Shown here piece after piece: positions 54,657 through 63,369 of a DNA stretch of 64,000 nt. Numbering within the stretch: the stretch's first letter is position 1; every line of letters begins with the position of its first letter. Position numbers and translations under genes: made by a program. The stretch is from contig NZ_ANMO01000097.1 in NCBI RefSeq assembly GCF_000338295.1, positions 1-64,000 on the forward strand, given 5' to 3'. Source of the stretch: Rhodopirellula europaea 6C. GTDB lineage: Bacteria > Planctomycetota > Planctomycetia > Pirellulales > Pirellulaceae. Under the pieces are notes generated by a model. It ran no database searches. It was not told the DNA's origin and worked only from the letters and a program-made list of their open reading frames with translations.

Positions 54657-56978
54657 TTATCTGAAACGAAATAAACTTGAAAGGAGTTCGTAGATTCTTT
54701 GCCAAACCGAAGCCGAATCGACCACTATTTTTACTCGGCCAGAGGCTCCCGCGACGCAAGTGGAGGGTGCCGTGGCGGAATCGTCGATTGCAATCTCAAC
54801 GACGTAGCTGGTGCCCGGCGTTCGGGTCGTTCGATCAGCCCGATGGTGATCACGGCGGGGAGCGTCGATTCGAGGATCGTAGGTTTCTTCTGAGATCTGA
54901 ACGACGCGACCGCGAAAAATTTGTTTGGGCGAGGAGTCGCGAATCATCACGGCTTCATCGCCGAGCGAGATTCGATGTCTTTGGACGGATGGAACGATTG
55001 CCTCAGCCCGCCAGCGAACGGAATTGTTTCGCGATGGGTCGGTAGACGATGAATCGGCTGCTTCCTCCAGCGAAGCGATGCTCAGCAATTCAGTCCCCGC
55101 TTCCAACAAGCACCCATTGTTCTCTATGGCGGTGGGATAGCCTGACCATGATGCCAAACGGACGGCGGTGCGATCCATCGCCGGATTCAATGCAGGCCCG
55201 ATCTCCAGCGGATTGGCATCGGCGTCGAGGGCAGTGTCCGATGCGGATTGCGGATTGCTTTGAGCGACCATCACGATGCCATCGCACGGAGCGGTGATTG
55301 TTAGCGACTCGCGTCGCCGCTCAGCCGCTGCCAGGCGGTCTCGCATTTCATCCAGTAACGCTTCCGCGGTGGGTAGTTGCGAGCTGGCTTCTGGGACCAA
55401 CGTTTGCGACGCGCGCAATCCTTCCAAACGCAACGTTTGTTCCCGAACTTCGCTTTTGGCATCGAGAACCTGCAGCTCAATTTCTGGGTTGGAGAGCTCT
55501 GCCAAAACATCGCCGGGGCGGACGCTTTGGCCAGGTTCAACATGGATTTGCCTCAGAACGCCTGGCGATGTCAGATGCACGCGAGTTTCTTGTGCCGGCA
55601 AAAGACGGACGGCAGTGTAGACGTGGCGAGGCAACGGAACCGTTCCGGCGAAGCCAATCGCGGCAAGCAAGACGCACCAAACCAATGCACGTCGTGGACG
55701 AATGTTTCTGCGGTTCACGGGATTGTTCCAAAAACGACGCAGTGGTACCAAGCCGGCCCAAACCATGGAGGTTGCCACGACCAATGCGAGCATTTGACCG
55801 ATGATTTCGAGTCCATAGGGTCTTAATGATATCCATATGAATCCAATGATGGTCGCCATCAGAATCCATCGATAGGCAAGCGAAGCGACCGCATAGACTA
55901 GCAACCACGCCGAGCCATCCTCGGGTTCGTTGGGAGCCCCCGTTTCGACTCCCAAGAAGACTCTCGAAAGAAAACGCCCCCAGCGCCGCTGGCCTCGTTG
56001 AGCCAAATTGGGCATGTCGGTCATATCGGACAACAAATAATAGCCGTCGTATCGCAGTAGCGGATTGACATTGAAAACAATGGTGCTGATTCCACAAACG
56101 ACCATCACGTGCGATGCGACGGTATGTGTCAGTCCCTCAGGTGTTTGCAGCCAAACCCAAGCCGCGATGGATGCGATCAGGACTTCTGTGGCGATGCCCG
56201 CCAAAGCAACCGCCGCTCGACGCGAGCGACTGGGGATCATCCACGAACCGCTGGTGTCGCAGTACAACGCGGGAGTGAATACGAGCAGCATCGGGCCGAT
56301 CGATCGACACTTTGCACCAAATCGCTCTGACACAACCGCGTGCCCCAATTCATGAGCGACTTTTGTGAGCGCGACGACGGCGGCCAAAATCATTGCGTTT
56401 TGGAACGTTAGCCATTCGTGAGATGCGGGCAACTCCGCGAGATAACGCTGGCGATGCACTAGCATCATCACGGCCGCCGAAACGACCAAAGCCAAACAAG
56501 CGATCAAGCCAGGTGGAGTCAGCAACGGACGAACGACCGGCATCAGGATTCGCATGACCGGTGCCGGATCGATTCCAGGAAACCGCATGAACAACCACTG
56601 CGACGCCATCGCCAAACGCTTTTGTCGCCGATCCGAATCCGCTCGTTGAAGCAACGGTTCGCCCTGCATCGCGGATTGACTGGTCGTCAAGCCACTTTCG
56701 TGAAAGCGGAACAGCAACGCGTTGATTTGGTTGGACCGAACGCGACGGTTCGGATAGCGCGCCTGATACAGATCTCGCAGATCATCCAGGCTGCATTGCC
56801 CGTCCAGCGATGTCAGCAAGAAGTATTCGTCTTCGCGAAGTCGGTGATGCTGGCCCGCGATCGCATCATGGACGACCACCCATCCCGAATGACGATGCGA
56901 AACTCGGACGGCTTTTAGGCCGACCTTGTGGTGCACTCCCAACGGACGCTGAGTTGATGAACTGACACCCGCGTTCAT
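54657..56978 (-). CDS. M50 metallopeptidase fused to HlyD-type adaptor, with PqqD-like N-terminus
   Basis: This integral membrane protein of 773 residues starts at ATG 56978, overlapping the upstream gene's stop. Residues ~25-95 (GWVVVHDAIAGQHHRLREDE, LDGQCSLDDLRDLYQARYP) look like a PqqD/RiPP-recognition winged helix. About six membrane segments follow. The zinc motif is HELGH at 209-213 and the third ligand region is NPLLRYDGYYLLSD. The C-terminal ~300 residues are a membrane-fusion adaptor with lipoyl-like hairpins (GVLRQIHVEPGQSVRPGDVL, APCDGIVMVAQSN). Such proteins occur in peptide-maturation and export systems. No precursor or radical-SAM gene is nearby. Confidence 0.88.
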   Translation of the reverse strand: MNAGVSSSTQRPLGVHHKVGLKAVRVSHRHSGWVVVHDAIAGQHHRLREDEYFLLTSLDGQCSLDDLRDLYQARYPNRRVRSNQINALLFRFHESGLTTSQSAMQGEPLLQRADSDRRQKRLAMASQWLFMRFPGIDPAPVMRILMPVVRPLLTPPGLIACLALVVSAAVMMLVHRQRYLAELPASHEWLTFQNAMILAAVVALTKVAHELGHAVVSERFGAKCRSIGPMLLVFTPALYCDTSGSWMIPSRSRRAAVALAGIATEVLIASIAAWVWLQTPEGLTHTVASHVMVVCGISTIVFNVNPLLRYDGYYLLSDMTDMPNLAQRGQRRWGRFLSRVFLGVETGAPNEPEDGSAWLLVYAVASLAYRWILMATIIGFIWISLRPYGLEIIGQMLALVVATSMVWAGLVPLRRFWNNPVNRRNIRPRRALVWCVLLAAIGFAGTVPLPRHVYTAVRLLPAQETRVHLTSPGVLRQIHVEPGQSVRPGDVLAELSNPEIELQVLDAKSEVREQTLRLEGLRASQTLVPEASSQLPTAEALLDEMRDRLAAAERRRESLTITAPCDGIVMVAQSNPQSASDTALDADANPLEIGPALNPAMDRTAVRLASWSGYPTAIENNGCLLEAGTELLSIASLEEAADSSSTDPSRNNSVRWRAEAIVPSVQRHRISLGDEAVMIRDSSPKQIFRGRVVQISEETYDPRIDAPRRDHHRADRTTRTPGTSYVVEIAIDDSATAPSTCVAGASGRVKIVVDSASVWQRIYELLSSLFRFR

Positions 56979-59116
56979 GTCCGAAACCGAAACAATACGT
57001 TGCGGTGGAACCAAGCGACCACGTCGTCCATCGCACTGGCCAAATACCGGCGACGTCCGCAAACGATCTTTGCGGTGACTTCCGCATCACCGCGAAAACC
57101 GCCTTCTGGAATGTCATCGATCTCGGCGATGATGTCCACGACGTTCCGACCGTCAGCACGTTTGCGAGCGACTCCGCCGATTGCGGAGATCTTCGCGTGA
57201 AAGGTTTCGGTTGGTCTTGTTTCGATGGCGAAGTGAACTGGTAGCCCGTGATCGTCCGCATGTCGTCGGATGACCTCCCCAGCACGAGTTTCCTCTAGCC
57301 TCAGTTCCAACTCCCACGGGCCTTCACGCTGAACGACCGCGAGCAATCGGTCTCCACGAGACACCGGTCGGTCTTTCAAACGTTCGTTCAATCGCCAGGC
57401 GACGACCTGCCCGTCAAATGGAGCTTTGACGGAAAGCATGTCTTTCATCTCACGATTGATTTGCAATCGTTTACTAAGCGATTCAATTTGGTTCTCGAGC
57501 GTTTGTTGTTCGAGAATGCTCTGGGCTAAATCACGTGAGTCGTTCGACGCGGCCAGCAACATCGCTCGGACGGAACTCAGCTTTTGAGTGGCTGTGGTGA
57601 GCTGCCCCGACAACGCCTCGGCTTCGCGAGTGAGTTCCGCATTACTAAGCTGGACCAGCACATCACCTTGCCGAACGACATCGCCGTCTTTCACCTTCAA
57701 CTCGTCAACGACGCCGTCGATCCCGGCAAAGATTGCTTGGCGAACCGCGGGGCGAGCCAGCCCGGTTGCGACGACGTGATGATCGACCCGAATGAACCAA
57801 CCGGCCAACAATCCGGCGGCCAACAACATGCAGCCGGCCAATATCCAGTGACGTGTCGCTCTGCGAGTGGCGGCCGCAGCCGGGCGTCGAATTGGTAACG
57901 CAAATACGCTGTCGTATCGAATTGCATTGCTGATGGCGGACGAAGACTCTTCGGCAACCTCAACCATTGCGGGTGAGATCGAACTTGCTGGCTCACCCGA
58001 AAACGTTTCCAGCATCAGCATGGCAATCAGCATCGATTGGCGACGTTGTTTTTCGCGAGCCTCCTCATCCAATTCATTGGATGAGTTCACACCCGCGGCA
58101 GCCAGCGTGTCATCGACTGATTCGAAGAGCGGGATTATCGTCACCGACAACACACCGGATTCGTCCAAGTATGTTTCGAGCGGTGGAACCAGTTGCGGTG
58201 ACAACGATGCAGGATCGATTGCATCCGTGTCGGTCGACGGTGGCAAAATCAAAGGTCGCTTCAAAACCGAAACGGCGTCGGCCAATTGATTCATCGAGCG
58301 AACCAATGGTGAGCGACGGTCAATCACCGATGAACCACTGATTGCGGCAACTCGGTATCGAGGCCGATGAGCTGTCGGATTTTTGGCGAGCAAAACGACG
58401 GAACGTTCGCAGGGCAACAAGCGAGGCAGTTCCGACGCGATGCGATACGCGGTCGCCGTGGGATCCAAGTCGGTATGAAATGCTCGGAGAGCCGTTCGGA
58501 TTCCGCGGGAAGTATCAAAGGAGTTCGTGATCGATGTGGAGCCAGCATCTGGAACCGACAAAGCTTGGGAACCCGGTTGCTGATCGTCCGATTGTGCATC
58601 CGCCGCATTCATCGTTTGACGCGTCGCGGTGGCGATGTCTCCCAGCGATTTCATGGCAGAGAGCATTTGTGCAGCTGGCAATTGTGAGTCATGGATGATC
58701 AAGACCTTCGCGAACAGCGGGTTCGGCAAAAGCTCGACACCCAACGCCGTGACTTTGGACGCAGACGGCTGAGGCGACCGTTCGCCATCGTTCCATGCGA
58801 TTTCGCATGCGGCCACTGATGGCGTGACCACACCCAATTGTTCTCTCAGCCGATCGCGGTCCAGTCTTGCAGCGATGGATTCGTCGCGAACGAGCATGCG
58901 GGGTTGCGGGAACGTCGAGTCTTGAACGGCCACGATTGACGCGTTGAATGCCTTCGCCAAGTGCATCGCCATGCGATGAAGAAAGTCCGCTCGATCACGT
59001 GACTCCTTCGCGATTCGCTCAACCGTTTCTTGCGTTGAAACGGCCTTCGCATCGGTTTCACCCGACGGGACAGAAGCGGTCGTGGAAGCATCAAGACGGT
59101 TCATGCCCCCCAGCAT
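56975..59116 (-). CDS. HlyD-type secretion adaptor with GAF-like N-terminal half
   Basis: This is a 713-residue partner of the M50-HlyD gene, overlapping it by four bases. ATG 59116 with GGGGGC seven bases upstream is the preferred start. Residues ~1-420 form cytoplasmic helix/sheet regions that read like one or two GAF-like domains (RTALRAFHTDLDPTATAYRI, LLPCERSVVLLAKN). A single membrane segment (HWILAGCMLLAAGLLAGWFI) follows. The periplasmic adaptor contains the lipoyl-like GVVDELKVKDGDVVRQGDVL, a coiled-coil hairpin (EALSGQLTTATQKLSSVRAM) and VKAPFDGQVVAWR. It is a likely sensor-coupled secretion or efflux component. Confidence 0.85.
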   Translation of the reverse strand: MLGGMNRLDASTTASVPSGETDAKAVSTQETVERIAKESRDRADFLHRMAMHLAKAFNASIVAVQDSTFPQPRMLVRDESIAARLDRDRLREQLGVVTPSVAACEIAWNDGERSPQPSASKVTALGVELLPNPLFAKVLIIHDSQLPAAQMLSAMKSLGDIATATRQTMNAADAQSDDQQPGSQALSVPDAGSTSITNSFDTSRGIRTALRAFHTDLDPTATAYRIASELPRLLPCERSVVLLAKNPTAHRPRYRVAAISGSSVIDRRSPLVRSMNQLADAVSVLKRPLILPPSTDTDAIDPASLSPQLVPPLETYLDESGVLSVTIIPLFESVDDTLAAAGVNSSNELDEEAREKQRRQSMLIAMLMLETFSGEPASSISPAMVEVAEESSSAISNAIRYDSVFALPIRRPAAAATRRATRHWILAGCMLLAAGLLAGWFIRVDHHVVATGLARPAVRQAIFAGIDGVVDELKVKDGDVVRQGDVLVQLSNAELTREAEALSGQLTTATQKLSSVRAMLLAASNDSRDLAQSILEQQTLENQIESLSKRLQINREMKDMLSVKAPFDGQVVAWRLNERLKDRPVSRGDRLLAVVQREGPWELELRLEETRAGEVIRRHADDHGLPVHFAIETRPTETFHAKISAIGGVARKRADGRNVVDIIAEIDDIPEGGFRGDAEVTAKIVCGRRRYLASAMDDVVAWFHRNVLFRFRT

Positions 59117-59179
59117 AATCAAGCCCCCGAAATTGTGGGGATTGTCACCTGTGTCAGTCCGCGGGTTCGCCGGAATCGC

Positions 59180-60268
59180 TTATTGAAGTCGGCCGAAGCG
59201 ACCGTCTGAGCCGCAGGCAAAAATCTGGGTTTTTCCGACCGATAGACAGTGAAATCCGGTGTCCGAGAGCGGCTGCCATGTATCTCCATCGGCGGAAAAG
59301 TCAGTTCCCGCGGGACCAACGGCGATCATGCCTTTTGCTTGTGAACTGTCCGCGGGGATGGAGACGACAGCACTACGAAAGCTGGCTGGTTGCTCCGCGA
59401 TGGTCCGCCAAGAGTTACCGTCGTCATGACTGATGCAGGCGGTGATTTCGGAAGTCTCGGTCGCTCGGTAGTCGCCGCCCACGCACACCAATGGGCCAGA
59501 GCCGTCGTGACCGTCGGATTCAGGACCGCGACAAATCGCGAAAATGCCTGATGCCTGCGAGCTTGGCATGGGGGCGTTGACGGTAACCCATGGTTCATTC
59601 CAACCCGAGCGAGTGTACAGGCGACTGGTGTCAGATTCAGCTCCGCCGGTTCCGCACCAAAGTCGGCCATCCTCGCCGAGCAGCAAAGAGGAGTTGCTGG
59701 CCGCGAAGGCGGCTTCACCAGTGCGTGCGAGTGGGAGCTGCGTGTTCAACTTCTGCCATGACTTGCCACCGTCCTTGGTTTCCACAACCAACAATCGACC
59801 ATCGACAGGATCGCTGAAGGCCATTCCCCGATCCGCATCCCAAAACTTCATCGCGTCAAAGAACGCTGCGTTTGATTCGGCGCGATAGGTTTCCATCCAG
59901 GAATCTCCGCCGTCTTCGGTCCGCAACAGCACGGCTGGCGTTCCCGCGCTTCCGATGCAAGCAACGTTTGCACTGAACGCACAAACGCAGCGGAATTCTA
60001 ATTCGCCGTATCCTTCCGGGCCGCACGCTTTCCAAGTCTCGCCACCATCGGTCGAGCGAATCACTGTCGCCGCCGCACCACTGGCCCAGATGACTTCATC
60101 ATCCACTGCGGAGAGACTACGAAGGCTGACGTTCGTTCCCGTTTCGCTCACGATCCAATTGGAAGGCATTTGATCCGCAGCCACCGAGAGGCTCGCGTTC
60201 AAAGCCAACATCGCTAGAACGATGAAGCAGCGAATGTCGATGTTTGTCTTGGAAGCCATTGAATTCAT
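59180..60268 (-). CDS. Exported BNR-repeat / Ycf48-like beta-propeller protein
   Basis: This exported protein of 362 residues starts at ATG 60268 (or ATG 60259), then has a signal peptide (IRCFIVLAMLALNASLSVAA). The rest is made of Asp-box repeats, STDGGETWK, TEDGGDSWM, TKDGGKSWQ, SHDDGNSWR and SADGDTWQ, spaced about 40-55 residues apart. These mark a seven-bladed propeller like Ycf48/HCF136 or BNR proteins. Catalytic sialidase residues are not evident. It lies just upstream of the HlyD pair on the same strand but is separated by 63 bases. Confidence 0.88.
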   Translation of the reverse strand: MNSMASKTNIDIRCFIVLAMLALNASLSVAADQMPSNWIVSETGTNVSLRSLSAVDDEVIWASGAAATVIRSTDGGETWKACGPEGYGELEFRCVCAFSANVACIGSAGTPAVLLRTEDGGDSWMETYRAESNAAFFDAMKFWDADRGMAFSDPVDGRLLVVETKDGGKSWQKLNTQLPLARTGEAAFAASNSSLLLGEDGRLWCGTGGAESDTSRLYTRSGWNEPWVTVNAPMPSSQASGIFAICRGPESDGHDGSGPLVCVGGDYRATETSEITACISHDDGNSWRTIAEQPASFRSAVVSIPADSSQAKGMIAVGPAGTDFSADGDTWQPLSDTGFHCLSVGKTQIFACGSDGRFGRLQ

Positions 60269-60324
60269 TCGATGTCGGTTTGGCCAGTTGAAAAACAGAT
60301 TCTACGCCATCGAATCGCAATGAA

Positions 60325-60362
60325 AGAACGCGGTGCAACGTTTGATCGCTGCACCGCGTTCT
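60325..60362 (-). terminator. Hairpin terminator downstream of xylA
   Basis: AGAACGCGGTGCA and TGCACCGCGTTCT are perfect 13-base inverted arms around a 12-base loop. The minus strand then reads TTCATTGC rather than a long T-run. It lies about 60 bases after the xylA stop and before the BNR gene. Confidence 0.7.
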
Positions 60363-60420
60363 GAATGGAATTCTCTCTCCCAAGCGTTCATTGACTCGGG
60401 AGTTGATTTGCCTCGGTCGA

Positions 60421-61740
60421 TCAAACGCGATCGATGTACTTGTTGATCATGTGCTCGAGGTACTCTTGGCGACCGCTTTGGTTTGCGTCGACCTCGCCTT
60501 TTTCCAGCATGTAGGCTTCCAGTTCCGCGAAGCCAACTTCGCCGGCTTCGATCTTGGCACCGATTCCGGAATCCCAAGTCGAGTAGCGGTTCTTCACAAA
60601 GTCAGCCAATTCGCCGCTGGCACGAATCGCCGCTGCGATCTTCAAACCTTTCGCGAACGCGTCCATTCCGCCGATGTGAGCGTGGAACAAATCGATGGGC
60701 TCGAACGATTCACGACGCACCTTGGCATCGAAGTTCACGCCACCGGTGCCGATGCCGCCGTGCTTCATGATCATCAGCATGGTTTGGGTGGTCAGGTAGT
60801 AATCGGTTGGGAATTGGTCGGTGTCCCAACCCAACAACAAGTCACCCGTGTTGGCATCGATGCTGCCCAGGCCGCCTTGCATGCCCGCGTAGTCGAGCTC
60901 GTGCATCATCGTGTGACCCGCCAGCGTCGCGTGGTTGGTTTCGATGTTGAGCTTGAAGTGCGAATCCAAATCGTAGGCTCGCAAGAAGTTCATGCATGCG
61001 GCCGCGTCGCTGTCGTACTGGTGCTTGGTGGGCTCTTTCGGTTTGGGCTCGATCAAGAACTGGCCGTCGAAACCGATCGACTTGGCGTAGTCGACTGCCA
61101 TGTGGAAGAACTTGGCCAAGTGATCCAGTTCTCGTTTCATGTCGGTGTTGTAGAGGTTCTGGTAGCCTTCGCGGCCACCCCAGAACACATAGTTTTCACC
61201 GCCGAGTCGCTTGGTAACTTCCAAAGCCTTTTTGACTTGAGCACCCGCGTAGGCGAACACGTCCGCGTTGCAGCTGGTTGCGGCCCCGTGCATGAAGCGT
61301 GGGTTGCTGAACATGTTGGCCGTGCCCCACAGCAATTTCACGCCGGTCGCTTTTTGCTGTTCTTCCAGCACATCAGCAACCGCATCCAAATTCGCGTGGG
61401 TTTCTCGCAAGTTGGCTCCTTCGGGTGCCACATCGCGATCGTGCCAAGCGTAGTACGGGGCCTGCAGTTTGGTGAACAATTCAAACGCGACGACGGCACG
61501 CTTTTGAGCGTTTTCGACACTTTCCGATCCGTCATCCCAAGGACGAACCGCTGTTCCGGGACCGAATGGGTCGGCCCCCGTTCCGCGGAAAGTGTGCCAG
61601 TAGACGATGCTGAACCGCATGTGGTCCTTCATCGTTTTGCCTTCGATGACTTCGTCAGGGTTGTACCAGCGGAAGGCGAGCGGGTTGTCGGACTGAGGGC
61701 CTTCGTACTGAATGACGGGAACATCGGGGAAAGCGGTCAT
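60421..61740 (-). CDS. xylA: Xylose isomerase
   Basis: It interconverts D-xylose and D-xylulose (and glucose/fructose). The 439-residue class II enzyme starts at ATG 61740. It contains [69 protein letters not shown] with the metal-binding glutamate, and [18 protein letters not shown] with the second metal-site histidine. The C-terminal [20 protein letters not shown] is also typical. No xylulokinase or transporter is adjacent, so its role could be sugar interconversion in general. A hairpin terminator follows. Confidence 0.97.
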   Translation of the reverse strand: MTAFPDVPVIQYEGPQSDNPLAFRWYNPDEVIEGKTMKDHMRFSIVYWHTFRGTGADPFGPGTAVRPWDDGSESVENAQKRAVVAFELFTKLQAPYYAWHDRDVAPEGANLRETHANLDAVADVLEEQQKATGVKLLWGTANMFSNPRFMHGAATSCNADVFAYAGAQVKKALEVTKRLGGENYVFWGGREGYQNLYNTDMKRELDHLAKFFHMAVDYAKSIGFDGQFLIEPKPKEPTKHQYDSDAAACMNFLRAYDLDSHFKLNIETNHATLAGHTMMHELDYAGMQGGLGSIDANTGDLLLGWDTDQFPTDYYLTTQTMLMIMKHGGIGTGGVNFDAKVRRESFEPIDLFHAHIGGMDAFAKGLKIAAAIRASGELADFVKNRYSTWDSGIGAKIEAGEVGFAELEAYMLEKGEVDANQSGRQEYLEHMINKYIDRV

Positions 61741-62003
61741 CAAACGGATTCCGTGTGTGGCTGCGAGGTGAAAAGGGCAAGTCAATGGAATTCACCAATA
61801 TCAGAAGTTGGCGGAAACGCGACAAGGGGGTGAAACCGGTTTCAGCTTCGCAGTGGTGCGGGAATGGACTTTCGGGATCCGTTTAGGGCGACCAAAACGC
61901 TGCCAGCGGCGCAGGGTGGTGTTCTCGACCCTGTTGGAGAGGCGAAATGCAGCCCCGGCAGCAAAGCGGTCGTGCAGCTTTTAAGTACTGTGCCAGTAAC
62001 GCC

Positions 62004-62170
62004 TTGAGAACCTCGCCCGCGCAGCGGGAGGGGTCGGAAAACGAGCGTTCAGCGAATTTTTTGGGGGAGAGCAATCCGTGCCGCTTCCCATTCTCGGCCC
62101 CCTCCCTCACGCACGCTTGAACGGCGTCGCTCGGCCTCCCCCAAAACTTCGTTTCGGGAGAGGTTCTCAA
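62004..62170. mobile_element. MITE-like 167-bp element with inverted ends
   Basis: TTGAGAACCTCGCCCG at 62004 matches the reverse complement of CGGGAGAGGTTCTCAA ending at 62170 at 15 of 16 positions. Inside, TTTTTTGGGGGAG and CTCCCCCAAAA are a second inverted pair, so nearly the whole element can fold back on itself. It carries no frame of its own worth calling. It lies in the 701-base gap between xylA and the MurB-like gene, in which nothing else is recognised. No target-site duplication is clear. Confidence 0.6.
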
Positions 62171-62441
62171 ATGCTGAACCCCGCTGAAACGCGTCCTCGA
62201 TAAACTGAACGACCTCCAAGTCGACGACTCTGGCCGAATTAACGGTCTTCGCCGGGCTTCGAAGACCGACCGACCCGAGAGTTCGCGGAATCCCTGGCGT
62301 CGCAGGCTGGGTGATCCACTAGATTTCATGTTCGCCGGTCGTCCAATCGAATCCAGATTGCCAATTTTGCTTCGGACTGCGAAACTGGCGTCCAGCGTCC
62401 CGCCGCCTGGAGGTGGTGGCTTTCGAAACTCGCACCGGCAA

Positions 62442-63359
62442 ATGAACGACGTGTCCTCTGCTCCCTCTGAATCGCTCACCGAATTTTTCCCCGAAGACCT
62501 GCTGCACGTGGTTCGTGAAAACCAACCGCTGCGTGAAACGTTGTGGTTGGGCATTGGCGGCCCCGCACGCTTCCTAGCCGAACCGGTCGAAATCGATCAG
62601 ATCGAAAAGCTCTACACCGCCGCTCGCGAAAAACAGCTGGCCCTGCGTGTCCTCGGGCAAGGCAGCAACGTGCTGGTTCGTGAAGCCGGTTTCGACGGGT
62701 TGGTCATCAAATTGTCCGCTCCCGCAACCAGTGGGCTGGAAATCCAAGGCCAAAAATTGATCGCCGGTGCGGGAGCCAAGCTGACTCACGCGGTGATCAA
62801 AACAGTCGGCGAAGGCTTGGGCGGGCTGGAGCACTTGGTCGGTATCCCTGGCAGCATCGGTGCGGCCGTCGTCGGAAACGTCTCAGCGGAAGGTCGCGAC
62901 ATCGGATCGGTCGTCGAGTCGATCGAGATCATCGACGAAGAAGGCAAACGCAAAACGCTCACGGGTGAAGAGGCCGGGTTCGCTCACCGTCAATCGACAT
63001 TGATGGGAACCGTGGTTCTGTCGGTAACGTTCAACTTGGAACCCAAGGACGTTTCGGCCCTCACTAAACGCATGCAGAAATTGTGGATCCACCGAGGCCA
63101 GCGTCGTCCATCGGAATCCAATCGCATCGCGATGCCGTTCATCGATCCGGATTCCATTTCGGCGTGCGAGTTGATCAACAGCACCGGACTGGCGGGAATT
63201 CGCGAAGGCGATGTGTCGCTTGATTCGGCGGCACCGCATTACTTGATCGCCCACGAAAACGCGACCAGCGATCAATGCGTGAAACTGATCGGCCGGGTTC
63301 GTGAACAAGTCTTGATGCAAACCGGGATCGACTTGCAGTTGAATCTGCAAATTTGGTAA
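62442..63359 (+). CDS. murB: Divergent MurB-like FAD enzyme (UDP-N-acetylenolpyruvoylglucosamine reductase family)
   Basis: It is a MurB homologue of 305 residues, normally the reductase that makes UDP-MurNAc for peptidoglycan. ATG 62442 (MNDVSSAPSES) precedes the fold. FAD-binding blocks are clear in LWLGIGGPARFLAEP, VLGQGSNVLVREAGFDGLVI and LVGIPGSIGAAVVGNVSAEG. Key catalytic positions differ: the Tyr-Arg pair is H182-R183, the proton-donating Ser is replaced by M231 in RIAMPFIDP, and the C-terminal Glu is N301 (DLQLNLQIW). It is followed ten bases later by an FtsQ-like gene, the order expected in a division/cell-wall cluster. Reductase activity is therefore doubtful. Confidence 0.85.
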   Translation: MNDVSSAPSESLTEFFPEDLLHVVRENQPLRETLWLGIGGPARFLAEPVEIDQIEKLYTAAREKQLALRVLGQGSNVLVREAGFDGLVIKLSAPATSGLEIQGQKLIAGAGAKLTHAVIKTVGEGLGGLEHLVGIPGSIGAAVVGNVSAEGRDIGSVVESIEIIDEEGKRKTLTGEEAGFAHRQSTLMGTVVLSVTFNLEPKDVSALTKRMQKLWIHRGQRRPSESNRIAMPFIDPDSISACELINSTGLAGIREGDVSLDSAAPHYLIAHENATSDQCVKLIGRVREQVLMQTGIDLQLNLQIW

Positions 63360-63369
63360 CCGTACTCGG

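Noticed and set aside
60391-61833. Open frame of 480 codons opposite xylA
   Set aside because: It is a shadow of xylA. Residue content is driven by the opposite strand's codons.
61883-62554. Open frame of 223 codons across the foldback element and murB start
   Set aside because: It crosses a repeat and overlaps the murB-like gene, has atypical composition and no domain.
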